From Garcia nutans (taxonomy: Eukaryota; Streptophyta; Magnoliopsida; Malpighiales; Euphorbiaceae), in the NCBI GenBank assembly GCA_947685225.1, contig CANTUV010000003.1, forward strand, positions 8,316,001 through 8,380,000: 64,000 nt of DNA, given 5' to 3'. A model generated the notes under the pieces. The model saw only the letters and a list, made by a program, of their open reading frames with translations, did no database searches and was not told where the DNA came from. This document shows, one piece after another, positions 19,690-32,429 of this stretch; within the stretch, counting starts at the first letter, position 1; each line of letters opens with the position of its first letter. A program made the position numbers and the translations under genes.

Positions 19690-20905
19690 CAGGCTCAGGT
19701 AACTTACCACTGTCAATCAAATCTTGGATCTCTTGACTTAGATGAGCACATTTATCCATTTCATGCCCTTGCATTTGATGAGATTGACAGAAGGCCTCAG
19801 CATTTAAGTTTGGTGGCAGAGGATTATGTAACGGTCGAGGAGCCAACGGTTATAACAACCCCTTCTTCTGTAGCTTGTTGAAAACCCAAGATAGAGGTTT
19901 CCCCAATTCTAAGAATTGTCTTTTATTTCCTTGACCAATCGCATTAACATCAACTTCTTTTTGCATGCTTTGATTGCCCGACTAGTAGTTCCCTTTCTCA
20001 TTCCTTCATGCCGAAAAACGGTTCTTCTCCCTTTCCCACTCTTTAATTTGTAGACTAGCTTGAAGAAGATCTTTGAAGTCCCTTATAAGGGTGTGAGATA
20101 GCCTTTCATAGAGGTTGGGTAGGATGCCTCTGACTATCATCCTGATTTGGTCTAACTCATCAGGCCTCCTTTTGAGAAGTGTAGCCTTATTTCTCCATCT
20201 TTTCACATAGTCCACAAAATTCTCATTTTGTCTTTGCCTAATGGTTTCCACCTCCATCAAGGTTACTTCCAGCTCGACATTGTACCCATATTGCTGAATG
20301 AAAGTCTTATACAACACGTCCCAATCTTTTTGAGTACTTTCCTTTAAGGTGTTAAACCAATTTTGGACAATAGGGTCCAATGAAAGCATGAAATATCTTA
20401 GAGTTTGAGACTTAGTAGCTCTAGCAGACTGCATAGCAGTGATGTACTACTTTACATGAAGATGAGGATTTTCAGTACCATTATACCTAGCAAAAGAAGG
20501 CATCTTAAACTTATAAGGGACCTCCTCATCTTGTTCAAATAGTTTTTCGATCTCAGGCATCTCTTCAATTTTTAGCTTCTTTTCAAACTTCTTTTCTAGC
20601 TTAGCAATCATCTTCTCAACATCTGAAGTTTCAATTTTCTCCACTGCTGATCTTTTAACAACCTTTGACTCTTTCTTCTTGTCTTGAGGATCTTGGAAGT
20701 ATTGAGCCCAATCGTCATCATCATCAATGATCACCTTATCATCATCAAAAGCCACTTCACCAACTTTAGCCTTCCCCTTATCTTTCTTGGTGCTTGCGAA
20801 TGCTTTGGCATTGTTCCCAAACATTATAGTCATTTGATTCTTCATGATCTCAGCTAGGGCCCCCTTTAGTTCTTCCATTTTAGCATTGAGGGCGTCATCC
20901 ACCAT
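19690..20905 (-). pseudogene. Tat/Ogre gag, degraded
   Basis: From 20905 the frame runs MVDDALNAKMEELKGALAEI, a Lys/Asp-rich linker with DDDDDWAQYF, then FKMPSFARYNGTENPHLHVK. One TAG stop lies at about 20446-20444. The same frame continues with RYFMLSLDPIVQNWFNTL, DWDVLYKTFIQQYGYN, ENFVDYVKRWRNKA and IVRGILPNLYERLS down to 20006, the retrotransposon gag (capsid) domain. After further frame damage, FCQSHQMQGHEMDKC and EIQDLIDSGKLPEPDKP (about 19800-19690) match the zinc-finger-like C-terminal region of Ogre gag. An in-frame Met a few codons upstream is separated by a stop. Confidence 0.85.
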
Positions 20906-22090
20906 TCTTTAAATTTGTTCGGGCTCCATTGCTTTTGGTGAAAAAGTGATTGAGTCATTTCTAGATTCTTCATCTCCGGTGCAGGTTGGATTGTCGTAAG
21001 CTTTTGAACTATCGTAATCCAGGTCTGTGAGCTAAAGAGGATCAATGATATGAGATGCAAATGTATGTAAGCATGTATGCATAAAAATTAAACAAAGAAA
21101 GATAATTAGGACGTTCATTTCAACCTTATAACTTTCACACATGAATGGCAAGTCTCTTTTCCTAGGTAATATGGTTAACACAAAATACCAACATGGGGTA
21201 TCTTGTTTTCGAATAATTCCCTCATACATTTCAACTAATATTTATATTTTAAAAATGAAAATCAGTTCATGATAATTCCCATTAATTAGGTTTTATTTCA
21301 TTCAACAAACAAAAGTAGCTTTTATGCTATATTAGATTAAAACAAAATTAAGAGGTTTATTATAAATAGATTTCTCACTTGAAAAAGTAACTAATGATTC
21401 ATGCCAAAAATAAGCCCATGATTAATTATTCTTAGTATAAACTAGACTCACAATTGATTTTTGGTATTTCCATAATTGACCTAAATAATTTGTAAGCTCT
21501 TTTAAATGATTATGAAAATAATTTTGTTTCTAAGCCCATTGTAAAAATTTTTTTAGAAAAAATAGATTTTAGGCTTTGTATCTGATTCATGAGAAAAGAA
21601 TTTTTGATTTGTTTTTAAAAAAATTTTACGTCCAAAGATCATCTTGAAAAGTTTTGAAAATTTCTATGGTCTTTTTGATTTTAAAGAAAAATTTATTTTG
21701 AGCTTACAATGTACTTAAGTCATATTAGAAAAAGAACAAACCAAATAAGCCATGATTTAAAGCAAGATAATCTAACCATAGTCAAATAACAAGCATTTGG
21801 GGTAAAAATCTAAGGAAAGTAACTAGGCCAATTTTATGAGCTTTAGTCTTTGGGTTGAAAAGGCTTAGGTTTCCATAGCAAGTATATACCAAATGGTACC
21901 AGGCTATGAGTGGTTATGCCATGCTCGATCTCCATATCTTAAGTGAAAGTATGGTATCCCTTACATAACACAACACGGGTAAAACGGGCGTCCTAACTCA
22001 TGCAATGATGCAATCTAAATGATGCAATGGATAATATCATGATAAGAAAGAACAGAATAATATAAAGACCCACGGAATCAACTTCTCTTA
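20906..22090 (-). other. Tat element leader, non-coding
   Basis: AT-rich sequence between primer site and gag on the minus strand. No convincing coding frame, only short open stretches. Long untranslated leaders are usual in this group. Confidence 0.55.
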
Positions 22091-22109
22091 TCCCCAGTGG
22101 AGTAGCCAC
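22091..22109 (-). promoter_or_regulatory. Primer binding site of Tat element
   Basis: On the minus strand GTGGCTACTCCACTGGGGA directly follows the LTR end CGCTCACA. Tat/Ogre elements commonly carry a GTGGCGACTC..GGGGA site thought to pair with tRNA-Arg; assignment to that tRNA is from memory. Confidence 0.6.
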
Positions 22110-24354
22110 TGTGAGCGGGGATTTTTGCCCCTACCCCTGATGGAATGGTTCTTGTAACTTCGGCACTGTTTAGGCTCGGGGCCTTAGAGAACACAGGCCT
22201 AAGCCCGGAGAAAATAGAGTCACCACCCGGATGGGCCAGGAAATAAAAAAGGTGGATGACTCAATTCCTAAGGAATTCCCAACCCCCTAATGGGTTCGGA
22301 AAGTTGGGTATGTGTGGGGAAGGTGAGAAATGGCCCAGCACCCCCACAATGCCCGGTTCATTGGAACCGGCTTCCTTTACAGGTTTTAATATTATAAAAT
22401 TCTTAAATATAATAATATTATCCATATTACATGCAACAATTAAAATAAAGCATCATCATATTAAAATCAAAGCAATGTCCAAACAAAGCAAATAAATGGA
22501 CACCCATCCGAGGATGGAAACATGTCCTTACATCGTCCATGTCTAAAACTAAATGGGACAACTACCAAAAGGTGGAAGCATGTCATTTACATTAATACCA
22601 AAATATAAAAGCAATTTAAATTATATGAAAATTAATTAATGAGGTACCCAATAATGGAAACATACCTCTTACAATTTTAATATCAAAATAAACAAATAAT
22701 AATAATAATAAAGAAATCATCCATCCCTGATAAATTAAATAAATCAAGCTTTGAAATTAAATAAATCAACCATCAAAACATATAATAAACTACATAATCA
22801 AATCTAAATTTAATTAAAGCAAATAAAGATACAAATTTAGGTTTATGTCTCAATTTGGGGTTAATTAACTTTTAGGGTTTTGGAAATTTGAAATTATTAT
22901 ATTTATTATTTAGGCTACTATGAGGGTTTTTGGTAAAATGGAATTGATTAGGGTTTTATAATTTTAAGAAAGTAGTAAGGTTTTTGGTTAATCAAATTAG
23001 GGTTTAGGCTAACATCATGAATTTAGGGTTTTGGATCCTTAAGATATTAGGGTTTAGGGCTCACGGTTTTAAATTAGGGTTAGGGTTTCTAAGAAAACTA
23101 ACACTATCATATTTATTTTTGAAAGAAGAGGCTACTGTGAAGATTTTAAAATTTTGATTTAATTAGGATTTGGGACTAACATCATGAAATAGGGTTTCTA
23201 GGGTTTTTAAATATGAAATATGGCTTACGGCTATTAAGGTTTACTGTATTGATTAGGGTTTGAGAAAATAGACTATTGTTTTGAGTTATTTAAAAATATG
23301 TGATTGAGATTTTGATAATTAAGCTACTGCATGAAATCATATTTTGATAAATAAACTACTATGATCACTGTATATTTGTATATAAATTAAAAGTCAAAAG
23401 AATGAACTTTAAACGAAGAAAGTTTGATAGATGAAACAATAATAAGTTATCTCAATATAAATTTAAATGAATAAAGTTAAAGACACACCTCCATTTGTTG
23501 GCTCCACCAAAATAGTTTGAACAAAATTCTAGATGAGCTCTGATAAAGACAATGATTACACTGCATTATATATTTTGGTTGAATTGAGAACAAGATAGTG
23601 AGATAAGCCACTGCCTTATTGATTGCTTTTTTTCTTGATATTTCATATTCGTTGCCTTGTGTTCTTTGTTGCTATTTTGGATTTCTTCTTGCTTGCTAGG
23701 GTTTGTTGAAAGCCCTAAAAGTTCCCAACTCTCCTCAAAAAATAAAAGTCCAAAGTTTCTTCCAATAATTTCCATCCTCTAGGGGTTTTCTCTCTTTTCT
23801 TCCCCGTCCTTAGGGTTTTCCCCGTTCCCTTCTGTCTCTAGGATTTTTTGTCTCCGTTTTGTCTCTAGGGTTTTATGTCTCTGTCTTTCTCTAGAGTTTT
23901 CTGTCTCCATCTCCTTTTTTCTTTTGTCTTAATGTGGTATTTATAAGAAAAAATAAAAACCTAATCCTATTTTAATAAGAAAATACTAACTATCTAGGAA
24001 AAACTACAAAATCGGGTAAAACAAGGTTTGGTCAAAAAATCGGTAGTGCGCTCTGGCTGCCGGGCCCGCAAGCTGCACTGGCAAAAATTCCTGCGAGGAT
24101 CGGTGGTGGACTAGCTGGCAAGCGAGTTTGTCACAGAACTGGGCAAGCCCAGCTATAGAAATTTTCTGCAGGCAAATTGCCCTGCCGCGCATCGCTTGCT
24201 CATCTGTCTGATTTTTTATTTTTTTATTATTATTTTTTTATTAAAAATAACTATTAAATATTATTAGTAATTAAAATATTATTAAAATAAATAAAATACT
24301 ACAAAATTAGTTTGGACTATCAAATTTGACTCGGTAAAAAATTAAGGGTCTATA
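22110..24354 (-). mobile_element. Tat/Ogre-type LTR (5' LTR, minus strand)
   Basis: About 2245 bp. On the minus strand it starts TATAGACCCTTAATTTTTT (the expected TG has become TA) and ends GGGGATAAAAA-like sequence then CCCCGCTCACA. Both ends match the plus-strand LTR at 3598-4612, but this copy is over 1 kb longer. A GC-rich block at about 24035-24190 parallels the one at 3797-3970. It contains many AAACCCTA telobox-like motifs (see 22860-23900). Confidence 0.8.
22860..23900 (-). repeat. Cluster of telobox-like AAACCCTA motifs in the Tat LTR
   Basis: About a dozen copies of TAGGGTTT on the plus strand (AAACCCTA on the element's sense strand) fall in two groups, about 22868-23260 and 23695-23875. 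They are scattered rather than in strict tandem, and some are spaced by GAGAC/CTGTCTC-type sequence. They are not a telomere array. Confidence 0.7.
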
Positions 24355-25773
24355 GAAGCACAACATGCAAATGAAAAAATCAAAAAGATTGTGAAGGATT
24401 GCCAAAAGGGGGAGAGTGAAGACTTTCATATGAGAGATGATGGCAGTTTATGGTACAAGGATAGATTATGTATTCCCGATGATGTGAATTTGAAGAAGAA
24501 AATATTAGAGAAAACACATCAATCATTCTATGTTATGCATCCTGGAAGTAACAAAATATATCAAGATGTGAAGCAGCACTATTGGTGGTTACATATGAAG
24601 AGGGACATAGCAAAATTTGTATCTAGATGTCTCACTTGCTAAAGAGTAAAGGTTGAGCACCAAGTTCCTTTAGAGTTTCTTCAGCCATTGTCAGTACCTG
24701 AGTGGAAATAGGAGCAGGTGACCATGGATTTTGTGACTGGACTACCTTTGACCCAGAAGAAGCATGATGCAATCTATGTGATAGTTGATCGAATGACAAA
24801 GACAACTCATTTTCTTGTAGTTAGGATGGACTACTCACTTGATAGGTTGGTTGAACTGTATATCAGTGAGATAGTGAGATTGCATGGAGTCTTAGTGTCA
24901 TTGGTGTCAGGCCGAGATCCCCATTTTATATCAAGATTTTAGAGGAGGTTTCAGGATGCATTAGGTTCTCGATTGCACTTTAGTACAACTTTCCATTGAC
25001 AGACAGATAGACAGTCAGAGAGAGTGATACAAGTTCTAGAGGATATGTTGAGGAGCTATATCAATGACTTTACTGGGAGCTGGGATAGATATTTTCCATT
25101 GATAGAGTTCTCCTACAACAACAAGCATTAGTCTAGTATTGGAATGGCACAATATGAGGCCCTGTATGGTAGGAAGTGCAGGTCACCATTATGTTTGGAT
25201 AAGGTTGTAGAGGGTAAACTAGTAGGTCCCGAATTGATCAAGGAAACATAAGAGAAAGTGAAGGTAATTCGAGGTCATTTGAAAGCAGCTTCAGACTAAT
25301 AGAAATCATATTTAGATTTAAAGAGAAAGGATATAGAGTTCAGTGTGGGGGATAAAGTGTTCCTAAAGGTGTTTCCATGGAAGAAGATTCTAAGATTTGG
25401 TCAAAAAGGGAAGTTGAGTCCTCACTTTATTGGACCTTATAAGGTACTGGACAGAGTTAGATCAGTGGCTTATAGATTAGTTTTGCCACCTAAGTTAGAT
25501 CAAATGCACAATGTCTTCTATGTCTCTATGCTTCAGAAGTATAGATCAGACTCATCTCATGTTTTGACAAGAAGAAACAATGGCAATTTTGGCATGAGAG
25601 GTTAAAGTGTTGAGAAATAAGAAGGTGTGACTTGTTAAAGTTCTATGGAGGAACCATTTCACCGAGGAGGTGAAATGAGAGAGTAAGCAAACAATGTGGA
25701 GCTAGTATCCTTAGCTTTTCCAGAGTTGATATCATGTAATTTCTAGGATAAAATTTTCTTTAGGGGGGAGAAT
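24355..25773 (+). pseudogene. Tekay-type Ty3 integrase remnant (plus strand)
   Basis: Begins inside the RNase H-integrase linker (ERIQKIV-like) and runs through integrase. The zinc-binding HHCC end includes HPGSNKIYQDVKQHYWW and CLTC. The core follows with WEQVTMDFVTGLPLTQKKHD-like sequence, IVDRMTKTTHFL and SEIVRLHG, then the C-terminal FSVGDKVFLKVFPWKK and KLSPHFIGPYKVLDRV. Many in-frame stops (near 24642, 24708, 24941, 25248) show it is dead. It ends with a polypurine tract (TAGGGGGGAGAAT, 25761-25773) before the 3' LTR. Its 5' side is cut by the Tat LTR. Confidence 0.88.
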
Positions 25774-28700
25774 TGTAACATTCACTTTAGGGCTAAAAGT
25801 AATTTAAATTAATTAAAATAAATAATTTAAGGGAGAAATGTTGAGTTAGAATTGAGAAATTAACAAAGGTATATGTGAAATATAAAGAAATATACATAAA
25901 ATATAAACTTGATAATAAGGAAGTATACGACAAAAATGTGAATAGTAAAAGAGTGGCAATTTATTAAATATATCTTGTAAAATTAAAATTAATATAATAA
26001 TTGAAAAAGAAAAAATTTTTGATAATGAAAAATAAACAATATAATTTTAAAATAAAATAAATAATAATAAAAGTGATAGTGGAAGATGATGAGAACATTT
26101 AATTAATTACTAAATATTAATTAATTAATTAATTAATATGGCTATAATTTAAAGAAAGAAAAGTCAAAAATAAAAGAATGTCCAACATATTCTTCTTCTT
26201 TCTTGGGCAGCCGAGTTTCTCCATGGACAAAGGGGAAATTTTGTCTTTAACAAGTCATCAAATTCATCAAGTTTTCAAAAGGAATTAGGAATTTTTAAAG
26301 GAATTGCTTGACAGAGGTTAGAATTCTTTGATTTTATTATTTTTTTTTAAAAATATACGAATATGTATAATTTAATTTTTTTAAAAGAGAATATTATAAT
26401 TGTTGAATTGGATATGGAAAGTATCCTTTTGATATGGGGATTATGATTTTTAAGTTAGATGGAAGAAATGATTAAGTTTGGTTTGAGTTTGGATGAAGAA
26501 GGTGATTTAGGGTTATGTATGATTTGGGATTTCATAATTATGTATTTTAATTTTTTTTAATGGGTAAGAATGATGTATATTTGATGAGTAACCAATGATT
26601 TTATGGTTGAATAATTGATTAGCTTGGGTTAAGTTGGAGTTTGAGTTGATTAGTAAGGTTTAGGGTTATGGAAAATGGTTTTTTTAATGAATTCTTGATC
26701 AATTGGTTTCATTATTTAAATCATGTTGTTTAAAGATTTAAATGATGGAAATCGATTCAAATTGATAACTAGAAATGGTTGGAATGAAGAAAAAGAATGG
26801 AAGTGAGTTAAGGCACATTTTAGGGTTTTGGGAGGAATGTTTCTAAATTGAGTTTAATTGCTTAAAGTGTCTTAAAATATGATGTTATAGACATATTTGA
26901 GTTTAAAACTTAATATGGAATTGATTTAATTATAGTTTTAATGTTAAAGTGCCTCAGGCCTAAGAGAATGGGAAAATGGTGTAATGTGTTTTAATTTATG
27001 TTTAATATTATAAACACCTTAAAATGTGATTCTAAGGTATGCTATACATTCATATTTTGTTTAGGTGTTGAGTAGTTAGTCATTGCACCAACTTAGTAGT
27101 GAAGGGTGCTAAGGAATTTTGAAGGGACGTGGAGCTTTGGTTCACTTTTGTGCAATAAAGAGGTATGTATATAATTTGGCATTTAAAAACTTGGATTGCA
27201 TTACTTTTAGTTCTAGAAATGAGACATATAGGTTTGGCTTAGTAGAATAAGGGGAATGGTGAGTTTTTAAAATAAAAAAAGGATGGATTGTTGGAATTAG
27301 TTGGGACAAAAGGTAATGGCAAAAGTAAGGAAGGATTATTTATTAAATAAGAAAACAAGCTTTTGAAATAAAAAAAAAAGGTGATCAGTTTGAGGAATAG
27401 GGCTATCATCTCTAAATTTTGATATTCACATATACACAGACACGACCAAGGTTTTGGTTTTTGCAAAAGAAGAAGGTTATTCTACTGGACATAGCCACCA
27501 TCATACACAAGGAAGAGAGATAGACATGGGCAAGAAGTTCATAAGGAGGAAGCAAAGAATTTTTAACATGTCCTGTTGGAGATGTGGAGAATTCCATCAT
27601 AAATTCAAGAAGAGCAAAAGAGTAGCAAATCGAATCATCGTCAAAAACAGGTTTTTCTATTCATTCAATTTATTCAATTTTTTGAATTTGATTGTTAAAT
27701 ACATTAATATTTCAATGAGATTTTGTAATTTGAATTGTATTGAGATAAATTTTTATCATGTTATGATGATGAGCTAAATTATTTATGCCTAGGATTTGTA
27801 GTATATTTGATTAAATGATTTAATTCAATAAATTCTATTAGTAAACCTTGTTATGAGTTGATTGCATTGGATTTTATGTTAGGTTGATAGATTGTCCACC
27901 TATCAATCTCTAGATATTGTGTGAAGAACCGAGAGGTGAAATTTCATATTTGAACTATGCATTCAACTACCCTAAGAATGAATTAGAAATATAAGTTCTT
28001 GGGTGTACTTAATTTGCAAGTTAAAAATAATTTTTTTTTATTAATTCATGAATGTGAGAACGAATGAATCGATAATTGCTAATTAATCTTAAGGAACAAA
28101 TTAAGTTACAAGATTATATTAATGGATAATTGAGAATTAAACTTTGATAAAATCAATCTATAAATCCTAGGTACCCTTCCAAGAATTTAAATCAGTTCTA
28201 AGCAAACTGTTATTTGTTTTACTTACAATTTTCACTTTTATTACCATTTTAAAATCACACACTTATTCTTTAATTTATTTTGTTTTAATCAAATTATTAC
28301 AAATAACACCTTTCTTATGAGATGACCTTGGGACGTTCCACCATTACTTTAACAACCTTGTATACTTGCGAGTGTCACTTTTTAGTAGTGTTAAGTAGAG
28401 CGCAATGAGATCTTTTAATTATTAAAGCCTTATTTCTTATTATTTTGCTCCCTTTAACTATCCTTTTCTTATTTACATTTTAAAACCTTTGCTCTATCAT
28501 GAAACTTTACAAAAACCATTTTTTAAAATAATTTGTTTCTAAAAAAAATGATGATTTTTGACTAAACTAATAAAGATTGTCAAGTTTAATAGTTTAAAAT
28601 TATCGAGCTTGACAAACTTCCAGCATTACAAAAAATATTTTTCTAAGCCTATTCTTTATAATTTAGTGCTAAAGCCTTATAGATGATTTATGACATTTGC

Positions 28701-30095
28701 TTTCTACTTCCTATAAATTTGATATCTAATAAATTCTCACATCTAATCCTTACATGTCGTAGCAAATACCTCCCTTTTAAAAGGTTTTTCTTGGGACAAC
28801 ATTGTTGCAAATAATTTTTTGCAATAAAATTAAGTCATTGCTAATAGATTTAAAAGTGATCACTAGCGAGCCTAGAAATGAGGAGAATAGGCTACAAAAT
28901 TTTATTTGCAGTGATTAGTGATAAAAGGTGAAGTAATATGAAAATGTGAGATAGAAGTGATTATGATAAGGTTGATCACTTGGAAAATGTGATAATGTGA
29001 TGTAATGTGAAAGTGATCAAGGCTTGATTTGATAACTTGAAAAGTGTGGAAAAAGTATTATTGTGTGTTTGCAATCCCATATAATTAATTGTCTAGTAGT
29101 GTTGAGACTGATTATGCATACATTGATAGTCCTAAGCTGAGCTAGGTCTTGACTTGAGCAGAGCTAAGTCATATGATGAGATTGAGATTGAGAATGGACC
29201 TGAGCATAGCTGGGCCGTGAAATTGATACTGTGATTACTGGACTGGACAATTGTATAGGAGTGGTGAGGCCCAATGTGTGTTGAATGTGATGTAAGTATG
29301 TATGACTAAGTGTGCTGCAAATTACAGTATAAGTTGTTAATTTGTACATACATATATAAATATATATATGGTGAATTATAAAAAAAATGGTGATTATTGT
29401 GATGTTGCAATTTACATCATGAGAAAAGGTACTTATATATATTATTATTGTTGTTTATATGTACCACTAAGCAATATGGCTTAGTGCGGTTGTGTGAATA
29501 GCGTAGGTGGTAGGACTGTAGAGTATAGCGATTGAGAGTGAGTGGAGATTGAAGTGTTTGTTTTGTCAGAAGACCAACCATGCTAGGACTGCAAACATGT
29601 ATAGTTTTTTTTACTATTATATACTTCCTATCTGGGATTTTGAATACATTAAAATGTTTTTGAAAATGTTATATTTATACATATGTAAAGGAGACTAGTG
29701 ATATTTTTAAAGTATGTGAGTTTTATATGTAGTGCTTGGATGTAAAAGAAAATCTTATTATGAAAATAAATGAAGTGGTGATTTTGTAAATTTATTGGAG
29801 ATTGATTGATAAATTTTTGGAAGTGAAAATTGTTTTGTCGGTTGTATTTGTTGTTGTTTGGAATTTATTGTAATTACAAATAAAACTTTTGCAAATTTTT
29901 TCAATAGAGTTTTCCTATAAAGTTTTCTTATTTTACTGTGTATAAGTGCTATGCATTAATAAATTTAATTTCTGAAAGTATAATTATGTTGTAGAATGAA
30001 AATAATGAGATTTTAACAGACAATTATGGTGGCATTCTTATATTCTGTATATGTATTTTACATATACAGGTTATATAGGGTATAAGGGTGTTACA
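25774..30095 (+). mobile_element. 3' LTR of a Tekay-type element, interrupted
   Basis: Starts TGTAACATTCACTTTAG after the polypurine tract and ends with TATAGGGTATAAGGGTGTTACA, the same ending as the LTR at 33735-36633. At 4.3 kb it is longer than related 3-kb LTRs because foreign sequence (about 27.4-28.4 kb or beyond) sits inside. Sequence is AT-rich with TTAATTAA-type runs near 26100. The frames seen in it are not genes. Confidence 0.75.
27440..28410 (+). mobile_element. Diverged family A-like LTR fragment inside the Tekay LTR
   Basis: The stretch ending GTATACTTGCGAGTG...TAGTAGTG...GAGCGCAA (about 28360-28408) matches the 3' ends of the family A LTRs at 1230-1326 and 52370-52467. Upstream parts (GATTGTCCACCTATCAATC and a GAATGTGAGAACGAATG-like stretch) are weakly similar. 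The left boundary and any target duplication are not clear; sequence up to about 28850 may also be foreign. Confidence 0.5.
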
Positions 30096-30777
30096 ATTTA
30101 AAGGCCATAGACCCTGCCCTTAAGTGGCATGCACCATCCTTCTATAACATCATTATAAAATGGTTTTTTTTTCATGCGTCATGACATGTATCCACACAAT
30201 TTCAAAGAAATTTTTTCTCTAAAATCCTTGCTTAACATGAAGCTACTACCTTAAATCAAAACCTAAATCACATTGGTTTATTTTCACACATTGATTTTAT
30301 CCAACATGATAAAAGTCAACCAAACCTAAGCCGAAGCCCCATCGGCTTGGTTCATTCCAAGAAATCATAAAAGTCGCAATAGCATAGTTATCCAACAATA
30401 AAGGAAGGCCTTTTTGCCCTCATCAAAACATAAGTCGTAATTTTGAAAGCCATTAATGGTCAAATCCTTTTTGGTAGAATTTAGAAACACCAATAACAAT
30501 TTTTGTTTCTAAAGCAAATGAATAAGAAAAGCATAAAAAAATATATAATAAGATCTATAAACCACATATAATCCCTAGTTTTCTTACTTATCATTTCTCC
30601 TCCTACCCTAAAAATTGAAACATGAATCAAGACCATTTATCCCGACATACATAAATTGAAACACGAATCAAGACCATTTAGCTTCATGTTTAACAACTAA
30701 TTGTCCAAAATCTCACATCATAAAATGTAAAATCTACCCAAAGCACTAGCCTTGCCTTCTTTTATCTCAAGGTACCC
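30096..30777 (+). other. Unassigned, probably Ogre/Tat leader
   Basis: No coding frame or RNA gene recognised. An imperfect duplication occurs at about 30616-30680 (AAATTGAAACA(C/T)GAATCAAG). Position just before a degraded Ogre-type gag suggests leader sequence. Confidence 0.35.
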
Positions 30778-32000
30778 ATGGCTCAAACTATTGAATCTCA
30801 TGAATTGCAAGCCTTTGTTAAGGCCATCCTCAATAAATAAGAGGAAAGTTTTAAGAACATGTTGGTTAGTCAATAGACTAATTTCAATAAAATACTACTT
30901 GATTCCTTGAGTGTACAATGCAACTCAATTATGATAAAGGTCCAAAATGTGTTACATGGAAAGCAGTCAGATATTAGTTCATCATCTAATCCTCCCCCAA
31001 CTATACAAGGGTAGTAAATCCTTTATAGAGGAAAGAGCACCCTGAGACTCGCCTTCTCATAGAAAAATTGAAGGCAATGGCAAAGTGGATCTACAACTTT
31101 AAATGCCATGATGAAACCTTTGACCTTGATTCCTTGACCCTATATCTTGAGGCTCGTTTGCTACCAAGTTCAAAATGCTTGAGATGGATATGTTTGATAG
31201 CATCACTTGCCATAAGACTCGTCTCAACATGTATGTGCAGGCCCTTAAACCAATGGGACTCAATGATAATCTCTTTTCTCAACTATTCCAGAGGTCCCTT
31301 ATAGGAGCTGCCGTCAGATGGTTTATAGATCTTACTAAGAAAAATTATCGGACATAGGAGGATATTTGTAATGCCTTCACCAAATAATACTACCTCTAAA
31401 TTGAGAGCTTGAGACTACTATGCATAATTAAAAGGAATCACTATCCTCATTCCTTATGATGTAGAAAGGAAAGACGGCACATATGATCAACTGCCCCTCA
31501 GAACAACAACAAATTAACATCATTGTGAATAACTTGTTGCCTATTAATCAAACCCATTTGCAAACACAATATTTGCCTACCTTCAAAGCTCTTATTGCCA
31601 ATACAACCAAAATTGAAGACTTAATAGCCAAACCAAGGATGAGATAACCTCTTTCTTAAGGTTTAGGAAAAACTCAAACTACAATGGCCTGTAAACTACC
31701 AATCAGAAGGTAGAGGAATTTGTCAGTATTAATCCTTCACCAAAGCTTCAATGGTAAAGGAACCAATAACAAAGAATCTATACTGATTTGGGTATGCCCC
31801 ACAGTTTGGAGTATAAAAAGGCCTTAGAGGCTCAGTTGGTTCAGCCTTTTGATCCTAAGCCTATTCCAAACATGCTTCCCAAGAAATGGAATCTTAATAA
31901 GTACAGTGAGTACAATCAACACGAAAATGGATGTAAAAACCTCAAACATTGGGTACAAGATCTCATTGAAAATGAAACCATTCTGCCACCCAGGTGACCT
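30778..32000 (+). pseudogene. Ogre/Tat gag remnant (plus strand)
   Basis: From ATG 30778 the frame reads MAQTIESHELQAFVKAIL then stops. Further pieces in mixed frames follow: YNFKCHDETFDLDSLTLYLE; the capsid-type KMLEMDMFDSITCHKTRLNM, NMYVQALKPMGLNDNLFSQL and RSLIGAAVRWFIDLTKKNY (31170-31354); and PKKWNLNKYSEYNQHENGC with LKHWVQDLIENETILPP (31870-31996), the zinc-finger-like tail of Ogre gag. Stops and frame changes are frequent. Confidence 0.75.
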
Positions 32001-32429
32001 AACATCAACATGAACACATTACCAACCCATCAATGCATTAATAACATCATCTCATTGGGTAATGATGAATTAGATCCCATTCTCTAATCCATGATTATTT
32101 TTGTGAGTTGGATTTGAATTATCTTATTGATGGGATCAATGCAATGGAAAAAGGTGGAAAAGTTACATAGACATCCTTGGATCTATAACAATCAGTGCTA
32201 CACCCATAAACAGTTCTACCACCAAAAGTAAATCCTACCCTTGAACCTGATGAAGATCCCTTATTGAAACAACTCAAAAGACCTAAGTTAGTCTTTCTAT
32301 TTGAAGCCTCATTCAATCTAATTACAATCATTTGCAAGCTCTTTATAAGGCTTTAAGTCAAATTCAAATGCTAGTTGAAACCACTCTTGTAGTTCTGGTT
32401 GCATCTATGACCAAGTGAGTTATCATCTC

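Larger units (their letters stand above)
19684..24354 (-). mobile_element. Truncated minus-strand Tat/Ogre-type element (5' half)
   Basis: Read on the minus strand: LTR 24354-22110, primer site 22109-22091, leader, gag 20905 to about 19690. Then it is cut off by the plastid segment; pol and the other LTR are absent. The LTR end and the gag with CX-HX-type C-terminal region and IQDLIDSG are typical of Tat/Ogre. The LTR replaces the upstream part of a plus-strand Tekay pol that begins at 24355, so the element probably inserted into that older copy. Confidence 0.82.

Noticed and set aside
22868..23260. Interstitial telomere array
   Set aside because: TAGGGTTT copies are scattered with unequal spacing and mixed flanks, not a head-to-tail telomere repeat.
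27454..27777. 107-codon frame with CWRCGEFHHKF
   Set aside because: The CXXC is isolated, the frame lies within an LTR fragment and is rich in Phe/Asn/Ile; no support as a zinc-finger gene.
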